From contig AP025040.1 in the NCBI GenBank assembly GCA_036186865.1, forward strand, positions 16,576,858 through 16,640,857: a stretch of 64,000 bases of DNA. The letters run 5' to 3'. Of the stretch, positions 46,396 to 57,107 are shown one piece after another. The notes beneath the pieces were generated by a model. The model did no database searches. It had not been told where the DNA came from and saw only the letters and a program-made list of their open reading frames with translations. Made by a program: the position numbers and the translations under genes. Every line of letters starts with the position of its first letter. The first letter of the stretch is position 1. Origin of the DNA: Eustoma russellianum (Eukaryota; Streptophyta; Magnoliopsida; Gentianales; Gentianaceae).

Positions 46396-47660
46396 TGTAG
46401 CGCTCCGCTCCCGAATACTAACATCGGGAACAGTACGCCCGCCGTATCTCACTAAGGAGGATACAAAGCGTCGAGTCAATTTTCAACATGTCCGAAAAGA
46501 CGTAAAAAATTTTCGCGCGGAAACGAAATACAATAATATAAAGTTTTCTGATAAATAAAATCCCTTAATACAATAATAAACCAAATCCTGCCAATAACGT
46601 GAGTCTGAAACTCTAACAAGGTGACGTCTGATGAGATCTCAATAAAATAAAGACAAACAGTCACAGGGTCCTCTTATATCCTAAGCGCGACCATCAGTCT
46701 GCCCACTCCACTCTATCAGCCCCATCCTCAACGAAGACGTAATCATAAGTCTCTTCCTGCTCACCTGGTGGGGGGGAAGTAGAGGTGAGTGACAGGGAAA
46801 TCACTCAGTAGGCACCTGCCTCCAAGTAGTACAAAACAAACATACAATAATGATATAGCACATAGCACATAGCACTTAGGACATGATCTCACATAAGCAT
46901 ATCAATGCGGAAAGGTAATTCACTCCAGATAAAGAATGCGCAACGTCGTGATGCATGTCCTATTATGCATGCCACACGCAACTAAGTCATGTCACACAAG
47001 ATGCCAATATCTCCACCATGCAGTGCATGAACCCGGGTCCTAACTGAGTGGCTGTGGGTCGTACCCACCCACAGTCACCATCCTGAGTGTACTTGGCCCC
47101 GCCACCGTACACCATCCTGAGCGCCCGTGACCCGTACGTCACGACCCACCATCATGCAATGCACGTGCCATGAATGCAAACAACACAAACGCCTGAGGCC
47201 CCTCGCTCATCCTCACCATTCTCCGGCACTCAAATCTAGGTTCATTTATTATTCAAATAATGATTTAATGTTGTTTGAGGTTAAAATTGTTATTCCATGG
47301 CTTATATATATTTATTGTGCATTTTCTATATGTTCCCATATTTTTCCTTAATTTATCTCTATTTATTACCTAATTATCCAAATTAAATAAATTATCACAA
47401 TTACAAAATTTTAGTGAGAATAATTTAATTTCAGTATTTTATAATTTCTGGAATTTATTTATAGTTTTCTGATATTTATTTATATTTTTCCTATAATTAT
47501 TACTATTTTAAATTAATTAACTAACTATTATAACATTTCAGAAATTATACAAAAATATTTAAAGAAAATAAACTTTGGGGACTGGCCCTATCCTATTCCC
47601 GCCAGCCCCAGCCCACGTTCGAACCTGGTCCGGCCCGCCAGGGTCCGGCCTGCTACCTCT
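46396..47660 (-). repeat. Inverted partial LTR (left arm)
   Basis: Reverse complement of 50,234-51,499, from the LTR 3' terminus (TGTAGCGCTCCGCTCCCG at the outer edge) inward to GCTACCTCT at 47,660, where homology stops and pol sequence starts. Only a few differences from the right arm are visible. Confidence 0.9.
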
Positions 47661-47700
47661 GCAGAAGGGAGATATAGCGCTTAGAGAGATCTGAGAGAAG

Positions 47701-49065
47701 ATGATGACCAACCAGATTGATGGATTTCAGATACATGATGATGATAGCATGTGGTTTCAGGGGAGACTGTGTGTTCCTGAGGATGAGGACCTTAGAAGGA
47801 CAGTGCTGAGGGAGGCGCACAATTCAAAGTTGTCTATCCATCCGGGTGCCACAAAGATGTATAACGACTTGAAGAAACACTACTGGTGGAGCGGTATGAA
47901 GAGACATATAGCCGAGTTCATTGAGAGATGTCTGGTATGTCAGCAGGTCAAGGTAGAACACCAGAGACCAGGGGGTTTGTTGATGCCGTTAGAGATCCCT
48001 GAATGGAAATGGGAGCATGTGACGATGGATTTTGTGGTGGGTCTTCCGAAGACAAGGAATGGTAATGACATGATATGGGTGATTGTAGACCGTTTGACTA
48101 AGTCCGCACATTTCCTACCTGTGCCAAATGATGTGACCCTGGAGAGGTTAGTTACACTCTATATCGATAACATCATCAGTTTACATGGAGTCCCAGTCAG
48201 TATTGTCTCCGATCGTGATTCGAAATTTACTTCCAAGTTTTGGTCAGCATGTCAGAAAAGGATGAGGACTGAACTACGATTGAGTACTGCATTTCACCCA
48301 CAGACGGATGGGCAATCAGAGAGGACGATACAGACACTAGAGGATATGTTGCGGGCCTGCGCCATCGATTTCAAAGGGAATTGGGACGGTATGATCAAAT
48401 TGATTGAGTTCTCCTACAATAACAGTCATCATAGCGCCATCGGCATGGCACCATTTGAGGCGCTTTATGGGCGTAAGTGCAGATCCCCTATTCTTTGGGA
48501 TGAAGTGGGAGAGCGCGCTATTACATGTCCAGAGCTGGTTGAGCAAACCAAGGAGAAGGTTAAGTTGATTCGAGAAAGGCTTAAGGTTGCTCAAGACAGG
48601 AGTAAGAGTTGGGCTGACTCGAAGAGGCGTCCGTTGGAGTTTGATGTGGGTGAAAAGGTTTATCTAAAAGTATCACCTATGAAGGGTGTTGCGAGATTTG
48701 GTCTGAAGGGTAAGCTGAGGCCCCGATACATTGGTCCCTACGAGGTGCTCGAAAAGATTGGTCCGTTAGCTTATCGGTTGGCATTACCTCCGGCACTAGC
48801 CCAGGTGCATAATGTATTCCATGTATCCCAGCTGAGGAAGTACATTCCAGATCCGAGTCATGTACTGGACACACCGCCTTTAAGGATCAGACCGGACACA
48901 TCATATAAAGAGACACCGGTTCGGATTATAGACCGTAAAGAGCAGGTGCTGAGGAGGAGAATCATTCCATATGTCAAGGTACAATGGAGCAATCACCGAG
49001 AGAACGAAGCGACTTGGGAGCTGGAGGACCATATGCGCGAACGGTATCCTGAACTTTTCGATTAA
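47701..49065 (+). CDS. Gypsy integrase with chromodomain-like C-terminus (454 aa, truncated pol)
   Basis: Open frame, C-terminal part of a Ty3/gypsy polyprotein. It has the HHCC zinc-binding region (HNSKLSIHPGATKMYNDLKK, CLVCQQVK; residues about 40-83), then the DDE core with VTMDFVVGLPKTRNGNDMIW (first Asp near residue 110), VSIVSDRDSKFTSKFW (second Asp near 165) and STAFHPQTDGQSERTIQTLE with the catalytic Glu near residue 200. Next comes GPYEVLEKIGPLAYRLALPP (the GPY/F module, near residue 340) and a chromodomain-like end (VQWSNHRENEATWELEDHMR). Reverse transcriptase and RNase H are missing. The ATG at 47,701 is only the first in frame after the junction with the inverted LTR arm, not a native start. 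Catalytic residues look intact; whether it is expressed is unknown. Confidence 0.85.
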   Translation: MMTNQIDGFQIHDDDSMWFQGRLCVPEDEDLRRTVLREAHNSKLSIHPGATKMYNDLKKHYWWSGMKRHIAEFIERCLVCQQVKVEHQRPGGLLMPLEIPEWKWEHVTMDFVVGLPKTRNGNDMIWVIVDRLTKSAHFLPVPNDVTLERLVTLYIDNIISLHGVPVSIVSDRDSKFTSKFWSACQKRMRTELRLSTAFHPQTDGQSERTIQTLEDMLRACAIDFKGNWDGMIKLIEFSYNNSHHSAIGMAPFEALYGRKCRSPILWDEVGERAITCPELVEQTKEKVKLIRERLKVAQDRSKSWADSKRRPLEFDVGEKVYLKVSPMKGVARFGLKGKLRPRYIGPYEVLEKIGPLAYRLALPPALAQVHNVFHVSQLRKYIPDPSHVLDTPPLRIRPDTSYKETPVRIIDRKEQVLRRRIIPYVKVQWSNHRENEATWELEDHMRERYPELFD

Positions 49066-49144
49066 GGTATGTTGAACCTTTTCGGTCCCTACTATTAAGT
49101 TACATCAAGTTTCGAGGACGAAACTTCTCGTAAGAGGGGTAGGA

Positions 49145-51499
49145 TGTTATAACCGGAAAAAAAAATATAAGTATATATATAAATTAAATAAGTTAAGTCT
49201 TAAATTTAAATTTAAGTTTAAAAAAAAATCTTATCCTAATCCTAAATACCCAAATCCCCTCCCCATAACCCCTAAAATCTCTCCCCACCTAATTAAATAT
49301 TAACCGTTCCCCACCCCTGGAGTCCACAGCGGCTACGACAAAAAAAAGAGGGAGGAAGAGGTATCGTGAGGGAGAGAGAGCACGCAGGAGAGGAGGAAAA
49401 AAAGAAAAGGAAAGAGAAAAGAGAAGGAAGGAGAAGGAGTCTAGGCCCATCGCACCCATACCCCAACTATCGTGCCTAAAAAATTCTTCATTGGAGAGGT
49501 AGGTTCCCTTTTCCCCTCCAATTGGTAATAATTCAAGCATGCCTTGGTGGTATTTTATGTGTTTTTGATGTTTTAATTGTTAAGTCTCATAGCATGATTG
49601 TTAATCCGTGAAAAGCATGAAAGTTGCAGACTGTGGTATGCGTGCACTGTGTATTGCGTGCTTAGTTTTGATCCTAGAGAAAAATTTGATAATCAAAATA
49701 ATAACACTTTAGTATGTTTAGAGATTTTTCACTGTGTATTGGCCTTAGAATAGGTTCCCATAGACTGGAAATAGGCAAAAATATAGATCGGGATCGAAAA
49801 ACGGATGCCGGAGGCAGCCGGAGCGACTCACGCGCCGCCGGAATGGCCGCGCGTGGCCTACACGCGCCTTGGACAGTGGTGCTGGACGCACCTTCACTTG
49901 AAAAATAAAAAAAAAATTAAAAATTAAGTTAAAGGGCCGAAGGCCCTAAGCTGGAAGAGGGATGGCCCTTAAAAGGGCTTGGCCCAATTGTTAAGTAAAA
50001 AAAACAACAATTAAATGACAAAAGGGCCGAAAGGCCTGGACAATAACCAAAGGGCCGAAGGCCCTGAATGGGGGCCAGGCTGGTCTTAGCGGGCCGGCTG
50101 CTCTTGCAGCAGTCTGGCCCAACATCCGATATATAAAAAAAAAGAAGGCTGGCAGCATCGCGGACTGGGCCGAATGGCCAACGGACCGGGCCAGTTGTTG
50201 TCGGCCCAATAAGCTATATTATAAAAAAAAAAGAGAGGTAGCAGGCCGGACCCTGGCGGGCCGGACCAGGTTCGAACGCGGGCTGGGGCTGGCGGGAATA
50301 GGATAGGGCCAGTCCCCAAAGTTTATTTTCTTTAAATATTTTTGTATAATTTCTGAAATGTTATAATAGTTAGTTAATTAATTTAAAATAGTAATAATTA
50401 TAGGAAAAATATAAATAAATATCAGAAAACTATAAATAAATTCCAGAAATTATAAAATACTGAAATTAAATTATTCTCACTAAAATTTTGTAATTGTGAT
50501 AATTTATTTAATTTGGATAATTAGGTAATAAATAGAGATAAATTAAGGAAAAATATGGGAACATATAGAAAATGCACAATAAATATATATAAGCCATGGA
50601 ATAACAATTTTAACCTCAAACAACATTAAATCATTATTTGAATAATAAATGAACCTAGATTTGAGTGCCGGAGAATGGTGAGGATGAGCGAGGGGCCTCA
50701 GGCGTTTGTGTTGTTTGCATTCATGGCACGTGCATTGCATGATGGTGGGTCGTGACGTACGGGTCACGGGCGCTCAGGATGGTGTACGGTGGCGGGGCCA
50801 AGTACACTCAGGATGGTGACTGTGGGTGGGTACGACCCACAGCCACTCAGTTAAGACCCGGGTTCATGCACTGCATGGTGGAGATATTGGCATCCTGTGT
50901 GACATGACTTAGTTGCGTGTGGCATGCATAATAGGACATGCATCACGACGTTGCGCATTCTTTATCTGGAGTGAATTACCTTTCCGCATTCATATGCTTA
51001 TGTGAGATCATGTCCTAAGTGCTATGTGCTATGTGCTATATCATTATTGTATGTTTGTTTTGTACTACTTGGAGGCAGGTGCCTACTGAGTGATTTTCCA
51101 GTCACTCACCCCTACTTCCCCCCCCACCAGGTGAGCAGGAAGAGACTTATGATTACGTCTTCGTTGAGGACGGGGCTGATACAGTGGAGTGGGCAGACTG
51201 ATGGTCGCGCTTAGGATATTAGAGGACCCTGTGACTGTTTGTCTTTATTTTATTGAGATCTCATCAGACGTCACCTTGTTAGAGTTTCAGACTCACGTTA
51301 TTGGCAGGATTTGGTTTATTATTGTATTAAGGGATTTTATTTATCAGAAAACTTTATATTATTGTATTTCGTTTCTGCGCGAAAAATTTCTACGTCTTTT
51401 CGGACATGTTGAAAATTGACTCGACGCTTTGTATCCTCCTTAGTAAGATACGGCGGGCGTACTGTTCCCGATGTTAGTGTTCGGGAGCGGGGCGCTACA
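49145..51499 (+). repeat. Full LTR (right arm) of the inner gypsy element
   Basis: 2,355 bp, TGTTATAACCGG to GCGCTACA, after the purine tract AAGAGGGGTAGGA. Related to, but clearly different from, the LTR of the outer element. It includes three GGGCCGAAGGCC-type palindromes between 49,930 and 50,070. Confidence 0.9.
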
Positions 51500-51504
51500 G
51501 ACAG

Positions 51505-53384
51505 CTTCACCGCAACAACAACATAAGACTCGGTACTATTAAGGTAAAATAAAATGAGCTCATATCCCTACTTAGACGGTAGCACCAGAGCAGACTTAGG
51601 TCTAAGTTGAGACAATAGCTACTAAGAAATGAATTATTATAGTATGATATATACTAAGTGATGATTTATAAAGAAATTATAGAAACTAAGTAACGATTCA
51701 TAAGCATTATAATTAGTAGCGTTTAGTAAGAGAATCATACAAAGGAATTTATAATCTAGGGTTAAGATGTAGAAATTTAGAAAGTAGGACGACGATATTA
51801 GCCTTATTTGAGAAATTGATCGATAGCAAAAGGCGTGAATCGGCTATAACAAGTACATGAGAATAATGAATCCTTAAAACTTCTAGTAAGTGTTGATTTA
51901 TAAAAACGTCGAGTTATTTGATTTGAATTGAGTAGGCTTGAATTAGAAAAAAAAAGGGCATGGACAAGTAGTGGTTGTTTCATATGAACTAGAATAAAAT
52001 TAGTGGTTCAAATAATCAATTAACGAGGTAGAGTGGATCAGTGTGGCGCACGGAAGTATGGTGAATTAGAATTTCTTAAGTTGATCAATAATTAGTGTGA
52101 CATGCTATGACTGGGCCGATTTAAGTTAAAGATTTTATTATGAGTATACAAATGTTAGACTTATAAGAAACTGTATATAGGAGACCTTATCTGAAAAATA
52201 GGATGACCTATAGAATTATATGAATAGTGGACTTATAGATTTTACAAACAGATAAATATTTTATATAAGCGCGTACGCCAGTGTATAACCATATTGTAAC
52301 AAGTATTCTGAAAATGTTTGTCTTCGGATATACCTTATTGAGTCTCATATATTTTTTTTATATATAGCCTACCAACCTTTACAAGGCGAATTCATTATTG
52401 TACTTGTAGATTGCATAACAAAAGTTTTAAATCGTTTGACGATCTTAAAGAGGAGAAAACTTTAAAATGCTGATGTTCTTCCGAATACGATGTGTTTATA
52501 TAGAATTCTTACACAATATTTTAGAATTCCCATCTTTGTTACATCTATTTATAGTCAACATTAATTAACGACTATTGAAATGGCAAGCTGTTTATCTGTT
52601 AAAGTATTTTCGAAATTATTTATCTGCTTGCGATAAACTTATGTAACTTTTGTAAAAAAAAGAAAAAGCTTTCAAAATATATATTTTATTATAGAAAACG
52701 AAAGGTACCGTATTCAAATTGTTTTATAAAACCTTACACTATTACGTTTTCAACTAATTTAATGCGATTTCACTGTGATGCTTTTTGCGAACAAGTTATG
52801 TCATTGTTTTGTAAGAAGTCACGTAAGATGTCGCTTTGTGAAAACAAATATATAATCCTTTGATTCTAGTGTTTACAAAAATGGGAAAGAATGATATACT
52901 TTCAAATAATTAGAACTACAGGAACTTTTTTTTTCCTCTTCTGTTTGCAACTTAATGAAAAACAGGTCCATACACTTATTTCATATACTAGGTTATGATG
53001 ATATCTCGGAAGAAGTAAGAGTATGGTCATAGGGTTAGTTCGTAGGTATATAAGAATTGATTTCGAGGATTTGATTCGGTATTAAGGAAGAGTAATGGTT
53101 GCCTATTGGAAGACTTAAAGGACATTTGAGATTAGCTTTCTACCTAGGTAATTGATTATATTGATTAGTTTTAAGAATTCGAAATTGTAGATTACAATTG
53201 TATAAGTTGAATGATGCATGTTAAGTGCCGTAAGTGGAGTTCGAAGGCTTAACGACCTAAAAGTGAGATTGATACGATGACAATCGTGACTTATAGTAGG
53301 TGAATGGATTAAATAGAACCGCACTAAGTTATTAAACACGTAAAACGCAAGTTTCGAGGACGAAACTTTTGTAAAGGGGAGGAA
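51505..53384 (+). other. Right interior of the outer gypsy element
   Basis: AT-rich eroded sequence. At about 52,385-52,620 there is a weak integrase-like trace (GEFIIVLVDCITKVL, compare gypsy DFIVVxVDRLTK). The last 60 bases contain GTTTCGAGGACGAAACTTTT and a purine tract leading into the 3' LTR; the same phrase precedes the LTR of the inner element, which shows the two belong to related families. Confidence 0.6.
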
Positions 53385-56042
53385 TGTTGTAACCCCCGTT
53401 TTGGAAAAAAAAAAGTGAAAAATAACACATGACATTTATGTGTGCAACGGTAGGAAGTAAAAAAAAATCTATAAACTAAATCTTATTAATTTTCCACTAT
53501 CCCACTATCTTCCATACCCCCCAACCATCACACCCATTAACTGCATTATCTCCCTTAATTTTTCCTATTTAAAACACCTCATAAACCTCCCTCCCTAGAA
53601 GAAAAGCCATCGGCCAGAATACCCAGGAGGAAAAAAAAGGTAGCCTCTTTTCTTTTGTTTGCTCCAGCCACGCTTGTCACCAGCAAGGTGACCATATAAA
53701 TTCTTTGTGCTTTTGCCTCTTTTCCTAATTCAACCAGCGAATGGTACCTTAAGAAAAGAAAAAGTGTGTGCAGCCATCTTTATTTTGTTCTTCGGCCACG
53801 TTGTCACCAAGGTACACAACATCAATTGCTTTCTTTCTTACATAATTTGAGCCAGCATCAGACAAGGGATAAAAAAATGACAAAAAAAGAGGCTACCGTG
53901 AGAGGCAGAGAAAGAACGGCAGGGGAGAAAGGAAAAGGAAAAAAAAGGAAAGTAGGCACACCATGTCGTATCTAACATTCGTACTCAGTAAATCCTTTAT
54001 TCAAGAGGTAGGTTACCCTCCCCTCTGTCGGATTGCTTTGGATTCCCTCGCATCCTGTGTTGGGATATTTTGATTATCACTGTATATTTATTTTTGATAT
54101 GTTTACTGCGGATTCTTTATGTTTTGGTATGCAAAATTGCGTGTTTGGCCTTAGATATAGATCACATAGCATAAAAATAGGTTGGGATGGGTTTGGTTCG
54201 TTGAAAAACGCACCCGGAGACGGCACGTGTAACACACGCGCGGCTGCCCACGCGAGCCACTGGCGGCGCGTACTGTTCACACGCCGACGTGACACCAGCA
54301 AAATGTCGGGGGCGTTAAACGAAGTCCAATGAAATTGGTTTAGGGTTAATCGGAGTTAAAATAAAAAAGTTATGAATTTTTGAAGAAAAAAAATTAGAAT
54401 TTAAGGAATTAAAGGGGAAAAAAAGGGACCAGGCCTGGCGGCTGAAGGTCAGGCTGCCAGCCCTAGCTGGCCAGCGGGCCAACTTCCTCAGCCGGCCCAA
54501 CGCATTTCCAGCATATTTATGTAAAAAAAAAGAAGAAGAAAAGGCCAGCAGACCAGACAGTAAGCGGGCCAGCAAACCAGAATCTGTTGCGGCCCATATC
54601 GCGATTCAAATTTAAAAAAATGGCAGAGGCCAGCTGCCTGGTGGGTGCTGCTGTAAGAAAAAGGAAAAGGGCAGTTTTCTTTAAAAGACCAGAATAAGGG
54701 CTAGAATGTTAGTTTAATAAAATTGTTAAGTTAACCATTGAATTATTAATTAAACAATTTCAATAATTGAGATAAAATAAAGTATAATAAATAATAATAA
54801 TAACAGCAACTACATTTTGAACGGAAAACCTGGGTGCGAATTAAAAATAAATTAAAATGATAAATTTAAGAATTAAGGTATATATATGTATATAAATATT
54901 GAATTAATTAAATTAATAATGTCTCGTAAACAAGAAAAATTAGAAAACCACTAAGAAGTTAAAATGAGGGAAATATAAAAAATAGTAGGGAAAGATAAAA
55001 ATATTTAAATAAAAGATTCAAGTGTGTGAAAGCCTAGGAAAAATAAAATAAAGTGTAGAAACCTAAAATAAAGTCTAGAAAGATAAAATAACGGTAGAAG
55101 ATAAAATACAGTAATGAACCCCACGCAACATAGGGTAACTACGCAATATAGGTAATACGCAACATAGAACGGAGCATGCAACATAGGACAAACGGAAGTG
55201 TGGAAGTGTGACGCATTCATGGCACGAGCATTGCATTTGGCCTATGAGCCATGTGGTCCTACGGGACGTGTGGCCTGACGAGACGTGTGATGGGTGTTGG
55301 TAATAATGGTTACCTTCACCTAATAGGACCCGGGACATACATAGCATATCATGGAAAAAAAGAGCATAACGTGTGATATTAAATGACTGCGTGTGACACG
55401 GAGATAGAAGTGCATGCATCATGAAGTTGCGCATTGCATTTGTTATTTAGATTATTGTTTATCTTGTTATTAAGTTGTTTCAATGCTACGTTTTGGGATA
55501 CGGATCGGGTCGGGTATGTGCTATTTATGCATTTATGCTCTATTTGCTTTATCTATTCTTCTGTTTATGCTTTACATGCTTTATGTGTTTACCCGACTCA
55601 GTATATGACAATCCCTTTTCGGGAGAGACGGGTAACCTACGAGTGACTCCCATCACTCACCCCCCACCTCCCCTCTACAGGTGAGCAGGATTAAGAGTGT
55701 ATAGGTTTATCGAGGCTGAGAAGAGTGAGCTGGGCTCGAGAAGGGATCTTGTTGACCGGGAGCTTGTTCTTGGGATAGTCAGATAGACCTCCACCTAGGT
55801 TTATTGTTTGATTTTAGTATTTCATATTTGACTTAGCAGGTTTCGTGAACCCTTGTACTTGATTTTATTCGGATGGATTTAATTTAATCAAGATGTTTAT
55901 TTCTTTAATTATCGTTTCCGAAAAAAAAATTCTACGTCAGATTTGACGTGCAAAGAAGTTCGAACAACGCTTTGTAGACCTCGTAGTAGGCTACGGCGGG
56001 TGCACTGTTCCCAATGCTAGGGCTCGGGAGCGGGGCGCTTCA
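53385..56042 (+). repeat. 3' LTR of the outer gypsy element
   Basis: 2,658 bp, TGTTGTAACCCCCG to GGGGCGCTTCA, partner of 42,514-45,175. Confidence 0.92.
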
Positions 56043-56047
56043 GGTAT

Positions 56048-56738
56048 ATACAGATGCTGATTGAACATGCAGTCCTAATGATAGGAGGTCTACGTTAGGG
56101 TACTATACAATGGTTGGGTAAAATTTAATTACAAGGAGGAGCAAGAAGCAGAAGGTGGTGACTGTCTAATACAGAAACAGAATTCAGAGAGATTGCAAAA
56201 GGAATGATAGAAATTCTTTGCCTTAAGAAGTTGATGCATGAGATTGGATTTTCTTCGCGACTGTCTACTCGATTAATGTGTGACAACAAAGTAGCGATAA
56301 ACATTTCTAAGAATTATGTCCATCTCGGCTTAACGAAACATATAAAAGTGGATAGACATTTCATTAAGGAAAACTCGAAAAGGGTATCATTGAACTCTTA
56401 TTTGTAAAACATGAAGATCAACTAGTCGATATTCTCACAAATGCCGTGACTGAAAGAGTCTTTGATTCGATACTTTGCAAGTTAGCCATCGGTGATCCCA
56501 CTGTCTAACTTGAAGGAGAGTATTGGTAGTTGTCGAAGACAAGACATGAAACAAATCATTGATAGTCAATTTACAATTTACACAAATCAAGGATATTATT
56601 ATATTCAATGTAATTGTTATAACTGATTTCATTTTATATTTAGCACTAACCATCGTAATATAAGCAGTAGGAACCATGTACATCGAAAGCAATAAAAAAC
56701 GCTTTTCATTCATGATATTGATGTTTCGATCTAGCATA
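56048..56738 (+). pseudogene. Older copia element, fragment 3 (RNase H end and 3' LTR)
   Basis: Resumes RNase H directly after the gypsy TSD: YTDAD at 56,048, then remnants of NLIT..SKKQKVV, RLMCDNKVAINISKN and VDRHFIKEN, ending near 56,515. A purine-rich stretch (CTTGAAGGAGAG) precedes a probable ~215-bp 3' LTR at about 56,525-56,738 (TGGTAGTTGTCG to GATCTAGCA). The matching 5' LTR is not in the window. Confidence 0.78.
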
Positions 56739-57107
56739 TATGTTCCGATTCTACTCGAAACATAATAGTGAATTGCGTTGTTTCTTCATGTGGGAACAGA
56801 TACATAGTCAAATAGCATAATTTTTTTTATATCTCCGATCCTTACTTTATTCGCAATTTTACATTTCTGTTCTACAATATCATGCTTACGTGTTTTCCTC
56901 TTTTATATTCAGATAATTTTTTAACATTGCACATGTTCTCTAAGACATTTAGGATTTTCACATATAAAGCAGTGTATTATCATATATTTTTACAGCCGAA
57001 TGTGCGATCATTTTTTGCTTTAATTCCATCATATAATTAAATGCAGTGTGGTGAAAAAGTCACGTGTTAGTGCAATATATAATCAGCATTAGCAAGCTGG
57101 TTGCACT
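56739..57107. other. Intergenic, nothing recognised
   Basis: AT-rich sequence between the older copia 3' end and the LINE insertion site. No reading frame or repeat was identified. Confidence 0.5.

Larger units (their letters stand above)
46391..51504 (+). mobile_element. Inner gypsy element with inverted LTR copies, TSD GACAG
   Basis: The unit 46,396-51,499 is bounded by GACAG at 46,391-46,395 and 51,500-51,504. The right part is a full plus-strand LTR (49,145-51,499; TGTTATAACCGG to GGGGCGCTACA) preceded by a purine tract. The left part (46,396-47,660) is the last 1,265 bp of the same LTR in reverse orientation, so both outer ends are the same LTR terminus. Between them lie 1.5 kb of pol (integrase to chromodomain). 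Primer site, gag, protease and reverse transcriptase are absent. The arms are nearly identical. Confidence 0.88.
42514..56042 (+). mobile_element. Outer Ty3/gypsy retrotransposon (non-autonomous), TSD GGTAT
   Basis: LTRs are 42,514-45,175 (2,662 bp) and 53,385-56,042 (2,658 bp), about 98% identical by eye. The 5-bp TSD GGTAT lies at 42,509-42,513 and 56,043-56,047. The primer binding site TGGTATCAGATCCGAGG begins at 45,178 and a purine tract ends at 53,384. The own interior (45,176-46,395 and 51,505-53,384, about 3.1 kb) has only eroded gag- and integrase-like traces, so it was presumably moved by enzymes of another copy. LTR length, primer site and terminal sequence fit the Tekay/Del chromovirus lineage. 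It carries the inverted-LTR gypsy element at 46,396-51,499 and interrupts RNase H coding of the older copia element. Confidence 0.92.

Noticed and set aside
47127..47351. 74-aa frame also seen reversed at 50,543-50,767
   Set aside because: Same LTR sequence in the two inverted arms of the inner gypsy unit, not a gene pair.
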